Positions 1-7,000 of a stretch of DNA of 14,952 nt are shown piece after piece (positions within the stretch are counted from its first letter, which is position 1; each line of letters begins with the position of its first letter). Under the pieces are notes generated by a model, which was given only the letters and a program-made list of their open reading frames with translations, made no database searches and was not told where the DNA came from. The translations under genes were made by a program, and so were the position numbers. Source of the DNA: Chloroflexi bacterium TSY (lineage in GTDB: Bacteria > Chloroflexota > Anaerolineae > Caldilineales > Caldilineaceae). The stretch covers positions 1 through 14,952 of the forward strand of contig JAHBNG010000189.1 of assembly GCA_019217005.1 (NCBI GenBank). Reading direction: 5' to 3'.

Positions 1-111
1 GTGGTAGGTCAGATAACCAACTGGGTCCGTGCCATATGGATGTTCTAGCGTACCATCTAGCTGTTGCCAACTAACCAGTTCCCAAGTACCAGCAATGTCA
101 TTTGAATTCAT
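1..111 (-). CDS. Lipocalin-like domain protein, N-terminal fragment
   Basis: Only the first 37 codons are inside the window; the gene continues past base 1. The start is ATG at 111-109, preceded five bases upstream by a strong AGGAGG. The peptide contains GTWELVSWQQLDG followed by HPYGTDPVGYLTY. This matches the N-terminal pattern of the small lipocalin-like beta-barrel family (Pfam Lipocalin_5 type: GTW-L-S, then P-G-PVGYL-Y), recognised from memory. The start lies 106 bases downstream of the thioesterase stop on the same strand, so it could be the last gene of the cluster transcript or an unrelated downstream gene. Proteins of this family have no firmly known reaction, and some sit beside biosynthetic clusters. 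The family call is fairly safe. A role in the polyketide pathway is only a possibility. Confidence 0.72.
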   Translation of the reverse strand, partial: MNSNDIAGTWELVSWQQLDGTLEHPYGTDPVGYLTYH

Positions 112-115
112 ATAG

Positions 116-123
116 CCCCTCCT
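116..123 (-). promoter_or_regulatory. Ribosome binding site of the lipocalin-like gene
   Basis: The minus strand reads AGGAGGGG at 123-116, then CTAT and ATG. This near-perfect Shine-Dalgarno fixes the start codon at 111. I see no convincing -35/-10 pair in the AT-rich 112-217 interval, so whether this gene has its own promoter or is co-transcribed with the PKS is open. Confidence 0.75.
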
Positions 124-217
124 CACTTGATTTGTAAGTATCTAAAAGTTTAGTTTGCGCGATTTTTGATTGTGGTTCCAGAGAGATTGCACCACAAAAA
201 GTTTACAAACCTTTCTT

Positions 218-1063
218 TTATTTACCTATATGTTCCAGGCAAATTTTCAACTTCGCAGCCAAATCCAGCACGTGCGGTCTTTGCATGAGCGTAAGGTGTT
301 GGCCGGGTACATGATGTACCTTCACCCCATGCTTCGCTAACTGATCCCATCCGAGCGTCTGGCTTGGATCGTCTGGTCCAAATTGCTGTTGGACGCGGAA
401 GAGTGTTACCTGACCCAGGTAAGGTTGGGATTCATAGTTAGAGATGGCTTGCAGGCCTACCTTTAGAATCTTGAAAATGCGTCGTGCTGATGATTGTGGC
501 AAGATAAGCGAAAAGAGCTCTTTGGCAGCGGTCTTGCTCATCTGCCAGCCATTGGCTAGATGACTGAATTGAACACCGCCTACTGTCATCATTGTTCTGC
601 TTTCACTTTGTCGCGACCCACTCAGTCGAAGATAATCGAGAACATATGGCCAGATGTATGGTACAGCTTCAGTCGTCAGAAATCTAGCAAACGAGATTCG
701 GTCCAGTGTATATTCATCGACTGGTGCGGGTGCATCAAACAGGGCCAACAAATCTACGGATTCGCCCGCTCTTTGGAGTTGTTGGGCCATCTCATAGGCA
801 ATCACTCCTCCCAAAGACCAACCGCCCAACAGATAAGGACCCGCTGGCTGGACCTGACGCAGCGCATTCAGATAAGCACTTGCCATCTCCTCGATAGAGG
901 TATGTAGTTCCTGATAGAGACCCACGGACTGCAGGCCGTAGAAGGGTTGATCTGGCCCTAATTCCGCCGCCAATTCGAAATAGGGATGGACTACACCGGC
1001 CCAAGGATGGACACCAATGGGCTGTTGAAGAGGGACTTGGGCTGCCTGACCACAGATCGTGGT
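218..1063 (-). CDS. Terminal PKS thioesterase domain (frame-shifted from its ACP)
   Basis: This alpha/beta-hydrolase thioesterase releases the finished chain from the last ACP by hydrolysis or macrocyclisation. The frame opens after a TAA at 1066-1064 and ends at TAA 220-218. Numbering residues from the leucine codon at 973, the nucleophile elbow GWSLGG has Ser53, LLALFDAPAP carries Asp80 of the triad, and GQHLTLMQRPHV carries His226. The core LGPDQPFYGLQS is typical of type I NRPS/PKS thioesterases. The true domain begins further upstream: GVHPWAG (around 1040) corresponds to the usual VHPAGG oxyanion loop. This frame is not continuous with the preceding ACP frame, which ends at 991; the two overlap by about 70 bases, so the link is broken by a frameshift or small deletion. 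A free-standing type II thioesterase is less likely because the domain follows the ACP linker directly. Confidence 0.85.
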   Translation of the reverse strand, partial: TTICGQAAQVPLQQPIGVHPWAGVVHPYFELAAELGPDQPFYGLQSVGLYQELHTSIEEMASAYLNALRQVQPAGPYLLGGWSLGGVIAYEMAQQLQRAGESVDLLALFDAPAPVDEYTLDRISFARFLTTEAVPYIWPYVLDYLRLSGSRQSESRTMMTVGGVQFSHLANGWQMSKTAAKELFSLILPQSSARRIFKILKVGLQAISNYESQPYLGQVTLFRVQQQFGPDDPSQTLGWDQLAKHGVKVHHVPGQHLTLMQRPHVLDLAAKLKICLEHIGK

Positions 1064-1794
1064 TTAGCCAAGAAACCCTGCTCGCTCTGGGTTCCATTTT
1101 GAAAGGTCTTTGATGTCGCATTCTGGCGCTTTATTTCATCGCCAAATTCTGCATAGAGATATTGAGCCAAAGAAGCGATATCTGGATTCTGAAGGAGAGC
1201 TGCCGTTTGCAATTGAATGCCAAATGTCTGGTTAATGCCGTTTACCAGTCTGATACCGGTAATCGAGTCAACACCGTATTCAGCAAAGGAGCTGTTTATG
1301 TCAAGCTGCTTGATAGATAGACCCGTTGCATTGATTATCTGTTCAATGAGTTTCTTCTCGACGTATGCAACAGTCTCTCTTGATTCTGTATGTAGCACAT
1401 CAAGATCAATCTGTTGCATGGTCTCTGTCAACATAGAGCGCAATTCAGGCTGGACACCTTGTCCATGCTGCTCGCCTATCTTGGTGGGTCTACCAGGCTG
1501 TTCCGTGTCACTCTCGGGTATCCAATATCTCTCTCGCGCAAAGGGATAGGTCGGCAGCGAGATACGTTGCGGTCTTGCGCGGTCATATAGCAACCGCCAA
1601 TCTATTTCAACACCCAATACCCATAGTTGGGCTAGTTTATGGACGTCTCGGTTCTCTAACACAACCTTAAGCATAGCGTGACCTGTCGCGTCATCGGTTA
1701 AGAGATTCGCAGTCTGTTTACTCTCTTTGATATTTCCCCCAATATACTTGACCTGTGGCGTCTTCTTTTTGTTGGTACTGGTACAATCGCTCAA
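991..1794 (-). CDS. PKS segment: end of post-KS flanking subdomain and terminal ACP
   Basis: About 267 residues in one frame. From about residue 15 it gives the end of the KS flanking subdomain: GGNIKES, LAQLWVLGVEIDW, RISLPTYPFARERYWIPES. A linker follows, then a carrier protein at about residues 140-217 with FAEYGVDSITGIRLV. Ser177 (codon 1266-1264) is the phosphopantetheine attachment site. This is the last ACP of the line, carrying the full-length chain to the thioesterase. No KR or DH lies between this ACP and the KS before it, so the terminal module would leave a beta-keto group unless an enzyme acts in trans. The first residues of this frame before KYIGG are out-of-frame reading. The true upstream continuation is in the frame covering 2059-1718, separated by one extra G in a GGGGG run near 1735-1739. 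Confidence 0.85.
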   Translation of the reverse strand: MSDCTSTNKKKTPQVKYIGGNIKESKQTANLLTDDATGHAMLKVVLENRDVHKLAQLWVLGVEIDWRLLYDRARPQRISLPTYPFARERYWIPESDTEQPGRPTKIGEQHGQGVQPELRSMLTETMQQIDLDVLHTESRETVAYVEKKLIEQIINATGLSIKQLDINSSFAEYGVDSITGIRLVNGINQTFGIQLQTAALLQNPDIASLAQYLYAEFGDEIKRQNATSKTFQNGTQSEQGFLAKPRSVVRQPKSLFNSPLVSILGPV

Positions 1795-2059
1795 TCAATT
1801 CGTCACTGTTGGAGGCGACAAATGCCAGTCGTTCCTCCATAGCCTCTCGACCCACTTGTAGGGTGTAAGCGATATCTGATAAGGCTGGTGGCTGGTGAAT
1901 AGTTGTTGGTAGTTGGGAACGGTTGACGGTTGATGGTTGACGGTTGACTGGCCACTGCTCACTGATGACTGGTAGGCGAGCGTTGTACCGCCCAAAAGCG
2001 AGACCAACTGTTGGGCCAAGCTCTCCACCGAATCCAAAGGCGTGGTCGGCAGTTCGCAA
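1718..2059 (-). CDS. PKS segment: post-KS flanking subdomain core
   Basis: A short frame that carries the missing piece between the two neighbouring segments: SDIAYTLQVGREAMEERLAFVAS, then ELIERLYQYQQ and GQVYWG. This is the conserved post-KS flanking subdomain of trans-AT synthases, with no catalytic role; it packs against the KS and takes the position of the KS-AT linker. The upstream part of this frame is repeat-derived (TVNRQPSTVNR) and overlaps the 7-bp tandem repeat. The segment is entered from the 2514-1795 frame through that repeat and left through the G5 run near 1735. It is not a separate gene; it has no start signal of its own. Confidence 0.75.
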   Translation of the reverse strand: MRTADHAFGFGGELGPTVGLAFGRYNARLPVISEQWPVNRQPSTVNRSQLPTTIHQPPALSDIAYTLQVGREAMEERLAFVASNSDELIERLYQYQQKEDATGQVYWGKYQRE

Positions 2060-2514
2060 CTATAGTACTCGTCAACCAGGATTTGCAGGCGACTTAACTG
2101 GACAGCATCGAACCCACAGTCGGCAAAGGCATGTTCATCCTCAATCTCGGCAACGTCCATGCCGAGGATGTCGGCGACCATCTCCCTCAACGATTGGCGA
2201 ATAGTCTGAATATCTAGCGTCTCATCAAGCTTCTGTATCGTCAATCTCGGTGTCGATGCCTCTTCCAAATAGACCAGCAGCTTGTGGGCATACATCCGTA
2301 ATCGCCCCTTGTTCTTGGCCGACAACACAAACACCTGTGGTTCACTGTTCACTCCCTCATCTTCCCGTTGCCGGGGTACCCTCTGAGTCCTCTCTTCCGG
2401 AGGATCCTCTGGATTCTTTCTTCGCTCTCCAACGTACTCCTCCAGTATCACATGAGCATTGGTGCCACTGAAGCCAAAGGAACTGACGGCGGCCCGTCGC
2501 GGGTCCACCCTCAA
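1795..2514 (-). CDS. PKS segment: KS C-terminal strand and carrier-like insert
   Basis: Begins with DPRRAAVSSFGFSGTNAHVILEEY, the last conserved block of the KS interrupted at 2533-4028. A charged linker follows, then VFVLSAKNKGRLRMYAHKLLVYLEE (first helix of the flanking subdomain), then a carrier-protein-like region at residues about 103-175. After that the frame enters the repeat-rich linker (QSTVNHQPSTVPNYQQ) and reads out of phase to its stop. KS-frame residues on the far side of the insertion rejoin as NTQLRDWQIEGG and meet this frame only if one G near 2515 is extra, or two bases are missing. The initiator chosen by open-frame logic is not a real start; this is internal PKS sequence. 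Confidence 0.82.
   Translation of the reverse strand: MRVDPRRAAVSSFGFSGTNAHVILEEYVGERRKNPEDPPEERTQRVPRQREDEGVNSEPQVFVLSAKNKGRLRMYAHKLLVYLEEASTPRLTIQKLDETLDIQTIRQSLREMVADILGMDVAEIEDEHAFADCGFDAVQLSRLQILVDEYYSCELPTTPLDSVESLAQQLVSLLGGTTLAYQSSVSSGQSTVNHQPSTVPNYQQLFTSHQPYQISLTPYKWVERLWRNDWHLSPPTVTN
1921..1948. repeat. 7-bp tandem repeat, four units, in a PKS linker
   Basis: Plus strand: GGTTGAC, GGTTGAT, GGTTGAC, GGTTGAC, back to back. On the coding strand it encodes Gln-Pro-Ser-Thr-Val-Asn-Arg type low-complexity sequence and is open in at least two frames. The PKS reading frame changes within or next to it. Confidence 0.9.
1990..2208 (-). other. Carrier-like insert lacking the phosphopantetheine serine (downstream copy)
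   Basis: The region from REMVADILGMD to ESLAQQLVSLL has ACP helices and spacing, but the attachment motif reads CGFDAVQLSRLQ. The codon where Ser belongs (2106-2104) is GCT, alanine, so it cannot carry a phosphopantetheine arm. It lies inside the KS flanking subdomain, between the LLVYLEE helix and the YTLQVGREAMEERLA helix, not in a normal ACP position. Similar serine-less carrier-like inserts occur at this place in other trans-AT synthases. They may correspond to the LINKS-type helical insert proposed to align neighbouring synthases, but that identification is from memory. Confidence 0.7.
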
Positions 2515-2532
2515 TTTGCCAATCCCGTAACT

Positions 2533-2549
2533 CTTTACTTTCTGGTAAA
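2533..2549. repeat. Left terminal inverted repeat of IS copy A
   Basis: CTTTACTTTCTGGTAAA, the exact reverse complement of 4012-4028. Preceded immediately by the TAACT target duplication (2528-2532). Confidence 0.93.
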
Positions 2550-2582
2550 AGAAAAGAGATGAGGTGAGAAATGTGACAAAAA

Positions 2583-2643
2583 GCGGTTAGCAGTTCATCC
2601 TAAAGGTAGAGAACCCAAAAAAGGAGGAAGGAATGCTAACCGC
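2583..2643 (+). promoter_or_regulatory. Transposase leader with start-codon hairpin and RBS (copy A)
   Basis: A 10-bp perfect inverted repeat, GCGGTTAGCA at 2583-2592 and TGCTAACCGC at 2634-2643, brackets the translation start. The second arm contains the TG of the ATG at 2633 and the next codons. The Shine-Dalgarno AGGAGG (2622-2627) lies in the loop, five bases before the start. In RNA this stem would pair the start codon away. Other insertion sequences use structures of this sort to damp transposase translation from read-through transcripts; here that role is inferred. Confidence 0.6.
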
Positions 2644-4031
2644 GCCAGAAATAACTATAGCAGTACTGATGAATGTATTGCAAGTAACGCCGATGGGAAC
2701 AAACGTAAATGTAATGCGTCTGATGTGGGCAATGCTGAATGGGTCGTTTCTGAAAAGTCGAGGAGCAATCCATAGCGCATTGAAAGAAAGCGGGTTTGAA
2801 GATGAGGAGCTCCGGCGAAGCTGGTGGAGCTTTCGATATGGATCATGGGATATCACAAGTCTGCTGGGGTCGTGGCAAGAAGAAGTGGAGTGGAAAGGGG
2901 AATGGGAGGCAAAAAAGTTAGAAGGGTACCGAGTGAAAAGCATAGATATCACAGGGTTCTGGCGACCGAAGCTGCAAGGGAAAGTGAACCGACTCTATAA
3001 CTCAACGGCTCGTCGGGCATTGCCCGCTCATCTTTGGAGTGATGATAAGCTCGGGGGAGATAGGCGGGAAGCGAGTGCCACTGCTCAAGGCAATCATGAG
3101 ATGCACGGTTGGAACAAAGGAAAGTGAGTTTCGGAAAAAGCTGCTGAAAGAGACGAAGAAATCACTGGAGTCAGACGAAGTAGCGGTGGTCGATGCCGGG
3201 TTTACAATCAGAGAAATGCTAGAAAGCGGCATAGACCGATTTGTCCTGCGGGAAGCCATTAACTGCACAGTGCGCCGCAATGAGTTCCCCAAACGCAAAG
3301 AAAAGGCAGACCACCTGAATATGGTGATATTGTGCGTCCTCTCGCAGCTATAAGGAAAGCGACTCGAGGCTACAACTCCGGACTCGTCTGGTCGCTTTCT
3401 CTATAGTGGTCGCCTGATTTGCTATCAAGCATGGCACAATCTCGTCCCCAGAACAACCAAGGTGGATACAGCCAACCGTACCTACTCGATTTACGTCATT
3501 CAGGATCCGGCCTACAACACACCTTTGGTTTTGGCGACCGTTATGACTTTGCAGCCTGAAACCATTTATCTTGTCTACCTGGAACGCTGGCCTGTTGAAC
3601 CTCCCCCCTTGGCTTCCAAGCAGATGATTGGCTTACATCGTCAATTTGTTCATGCCGATGAGGCTTGTTTCCGCTTACCTGAACTGGGGCTGCTTGCTGG
3701 CAATCTTCTTTCCCATTTAGCCGCTTCTCTTCCTCCCATACCGACTGGCTACTGGGATCGAGAGCCTCAATCCACTCCCGGCAGGCTGCGCCGTGTTCTC
3801 TCGAGTGCTCTTTTTCCAACTCCTGACCAACTCGACCCTGACTTTCGGAAAAGGCCTCGGTTTCACACCATTTCCCTAAAGGCGTTCTCGCTCATCGCCG
3901 CCTCAATGCCGCTGCTTAAACTAGCCGAGCACTATTTTTACATTTTATCCCGTTTTTTCAGGGTGGATTCTTTTTTCCGCCCCTTTCGGTTTGCCCTTTG
4001 TCACTCAAGCCTTTACCAGAAAGTAAAGTAA
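2633..4031 (+). pseudogene. DDE transposase of IS copy A (frame-shifted)
   Basis: Composite protein of about 460 residues read from three frames. The first (2633-3127) has the N-terminal region and SIDITGFWRP, a likely first catalytic Asp. The second (about 3050-3353) has VAVVDAGFTI, the likely second Asp. The third (about 3354-4031) has TYSIYVIQDP and YLERWPVE, the likely catalytic Glu, then a C-terminal region of about 140 residues. Breaks against copy B: an extra G in the run near 3053-3057, one A fewer near 3300, a 4-base loss near 3338, and a break at about 3351-3358 that both copies share. The start is ATG 2633 with AGGAGG five bases before. The open frame runs through the right inverted end, and its stop TAA (4029-4031) comes from the target duplication. 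Assignment as a DDE transposase rests on the DDE spacing and the element ends. Confidence 0.8.
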
Positions 4032-7000
4032 CTGAGTATTTACGTAAAAAGGACTGTTTTCAAAATCAATGTGTTCGTTCGGGGCCTCAAAATGGAGCGA
4101 GGGCGGCAGCATTTTATATTTTAAGGCAAGCAACACCTTCAGGACGCCTGCCACGCCTGCGGCAGTGAGGGCATGACCAATGTTTGTCTTGACAGAGCCA
4201 ATGGCACAGTAACCAGTCTGGTCGGTATATGCCCGAAAAGCATTGGTCAGTGCCCGTACCTCAATCGGATCGCCCAATTTCGTACCTGTGCCGTGAGCTT
4301 CTACCAAGGTGATGGTGTTGGGATCGATGTCATATTGGGTATATATCTCTGTTTCCAGTCGCTGCTGCGACTCGACGCTCGGTGCGGTAATGCCGTTGGT
4401 TCTGCCATCCTGGTTGATGCCCGACCCTTTGATGACTCCATAGATGGAATCACCATCCAAAATAGCCTGTTCTAGCTTCTTCAAGACCAGGACACCGACA
4501 CCTTCGCCGATCACAAAGCCATCGGCGCGATTATCAAAGGTCTTGCAGCGACCATCGGGTGCCAACATCATGGCCTTGCTGGCCATAATGTGCATCCGCG
4601 ATGTTGTTCCCACATAGACTCCACCTGCCATGGCCAATTCGCTTTCACCACTTCGTATACTCTGGCAAGCTTTGTGGATGGCCACGAGCGACGATGAACA
4701 AGCTGTGTCGATGGCGATACTCCCCCCTTTTAGATCCATGTGATAAGCCAATCGGGCGGTTAGAATTGAGGTGGCGGCTCCCATAAAAGCATGGGCATCC
4801 AGCGCGTCATTTTGTGGTAGGTTGTGATGATAATCTCCCTGTCCTACCCCAACATAGATGCTGCACTTGGTGTCGCGCAAAGCTGATGGTGCATAGGCGG
4901 CATCTTCTAAGGCTTTCCAGGATTCTTCCAGAAAGAGTCGCTGCTGCACGTCCATCCGTTCGGCTTCACGCGGCGAGATATTGAAGAAATTGGCGTCGAA
5001 TTTGTCTTCATCATCCAAACTGCCTACCCACTGGCTGTATGATTTGCCAAGGGCCCGGGGATCAGGATCATAATACCGTTCCAGGTTCCACTTACGAGAT
5101 GGTATGCGGCTGATGCTATCGACGCCGTTAGCCAGATTCTGCCAAAACGCTTCTAGGTCGTCGGCTCCAGGAAAACGACCAGACATCCCGATGATAGCGA
5201 TGTCCAGCGCCTTGACAGTGTTGGACTCTCCAGTCACTACTGCTGACTTTGTGACGATTGCATCATTGTCCGTGGATAGAGGCTTTTTGGAAAGGAGTTG
5301 CAACACCTCTTCAGGCAACGTTGTCATCTGCTTTACGGTATAGAGGGCGTTGTCCTGTGCCGCGTAGTCCTGCACTTTTGTTGCAACAGGCTCTTCACAA
5401 TTTTGCTCGTTACTGTGAGCGACTTCTACCTGTCCATCGATCCCGATACTCGCAAACGTCTGGCTCACATGGGCCAACTCTGTCTCGATAAACAGGCTTA
5501 ACTTCTCTATCGTATGGTGGTCATAGAGAGCCACCGCTTCCAGATTGAGTCCAAAGATTGCATTCACCTCGCGGATGATTTCTACACTGCCAATTGAATC
5601 AACCCCCAACGCTTGAAAAACGGCTTGTTCATCAATTTCATGCGCATCTAGATGGAGTATCGTTTGGAGAATCGATTTCAGCTGTGCCTTAACTGGCAAA
5701 GAAGATTTCATCTCTGTTTTAGGTCTAGATGCTTGAACTACAGGTTCTTGAAGTGTAGGCGTTTGCACAACAGATGATTGCGCATTGTGTTTCAGAGGCG
5801 CATCGCTCTTTGGGTGCGCATTATTGCCCCTGTGGTCGCGTACGGGCGGAGCCAATTTAATTTTGCGTGCTTGACTTGCTGCCGATGGATAGCTGGCTGG
5901 CTTCGCTACTTGCCCCGCTTCCGCCAGGATGATTTTTTGTGGACTTCCTTGGATCTTGGCAAAATGAGCTGCGATTTCTGCTTTGACAGCATCTGCCCCA
6001 AAGGTTGCCTCGTGCATCTCGACTTCTTGCGCAATATGTTCTACCAGTTCGGCTAAGATACTACCTGATAGCACTTGTTTTAAGACCGTCAAAGCCTGCC
6101 GTGGCTTTTTTGCCAGTTGCCGGGCGATTTGCAATGCCTGCGCTAAAACATCTTTCTGGTCACAGACAATCACCGAAGCACCACGGCGGTGCAGGTGTTC
6201 GCCATCAAACATGTTGGCGGTATACATCATTTCTGTGGCCAGATTCTTGCCTAATTTCTCACCTAGAATGTAGGTTGCCCCCATGCCCGGTGTAAAACCA
6301 TATTTCATAAAGTTAGCACTGTAGATCCCCTCTTTGGCCATCAAAATAATGTCGCCATATAGACCGAAGAGTAATCCTCCGCCCAGTGCATGTCCCTGCA
6401 TAGCGGTAATGACTGGCACGTCAAGCTCCAACAACCCCCGATATAAGAGTGGCACATCGGTAAAATTACGGCGACGGTCAGCAATCTCTGATAGCGCTGC
6501 TTGAGTACCACCCATGCAAAAGATATTATCGTATCCGGTGAGGATGACGGCTTTGATCGTTTTGTTCTGCTGAATTTCAAACAGGTGCTTGTGCAGGCCC
6601 AGCATCAGTTCTTCTGAAAACATATTCTTCGAAGAGCTGTCAGCCATCTTTACCAAAGCAATCGTCTCATCAATCACTTGCACCTGAACCGCTTGCCCTT
6701 GATAACTTTGGGCCGCTTGCATAACAGCATCTGATGCCCACACTGACCTTTCTTTGGCAATTGAATCAGGAAGAATAATCTTCGCCGCTGCCTCTGTTGA
6801 GCCAACATCTGCATCATCGTGATAGCTGTCAAACCAGTAGCGTTTTCGGGCAAAGGGATAGGTCGGTAGCGAGATCCGGTTTGGGGTCTCATGCTCATGC
6901 AGCCATCGCCAGTCTATTTCAACCCCCGATACCCATAGTTGGGCTAATTTATCGTATTCGCGATTATCAACGACTGCTTTGATAATCGCTCTGCCTGTTG

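Larger units (their letters stand above)
2533..4028 (+). mobile_element. Insertion sequence copy A (about 1.5 kb, DDE type, family unassigned)
   Basis: A 1496-bp element with 17-bp perfect inverted ends, flanked by a 5-bp direct repeat TAACT (2528-2532 and 4029-4033). It sits in the C-terminal part of the last PKS ketosynthase: the interrupted codons rejoin as TQL/RDWQ when the element and one TAACT are removed. The transposase is on the plus strand, opposite to the PKS. A near-identical copy lies inverted at 11549-13042. Subterminal GTGACAAA occurs near both ends. I could not place it in a named IS family from sequence alone; the protein resembles transposases common in Chloroflexota genomes. 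Confidence 0.93.

Noticed and set aside
170..197. Terminator hairpin after the thioesterase (7-bp stem TTGTGGT/ACCACAA)
   Set aside because: The 14-base loop is large, the stem is weak, and no T-tract follows on the minus strand. It may be chance.
991..1121. A third open frame across the ACP-TE junction
   Set aside because: Its translation has no similarity to PKS or TE motifs, while the two flanking frames do. It is a shadow frame.
1921..1948. CRISPR-like or regulatory direct repeats
   Set aside because: The units are 7 bp, contiguous and without spacers, and lie inside a coding linker. They are a simple tandem repeat.
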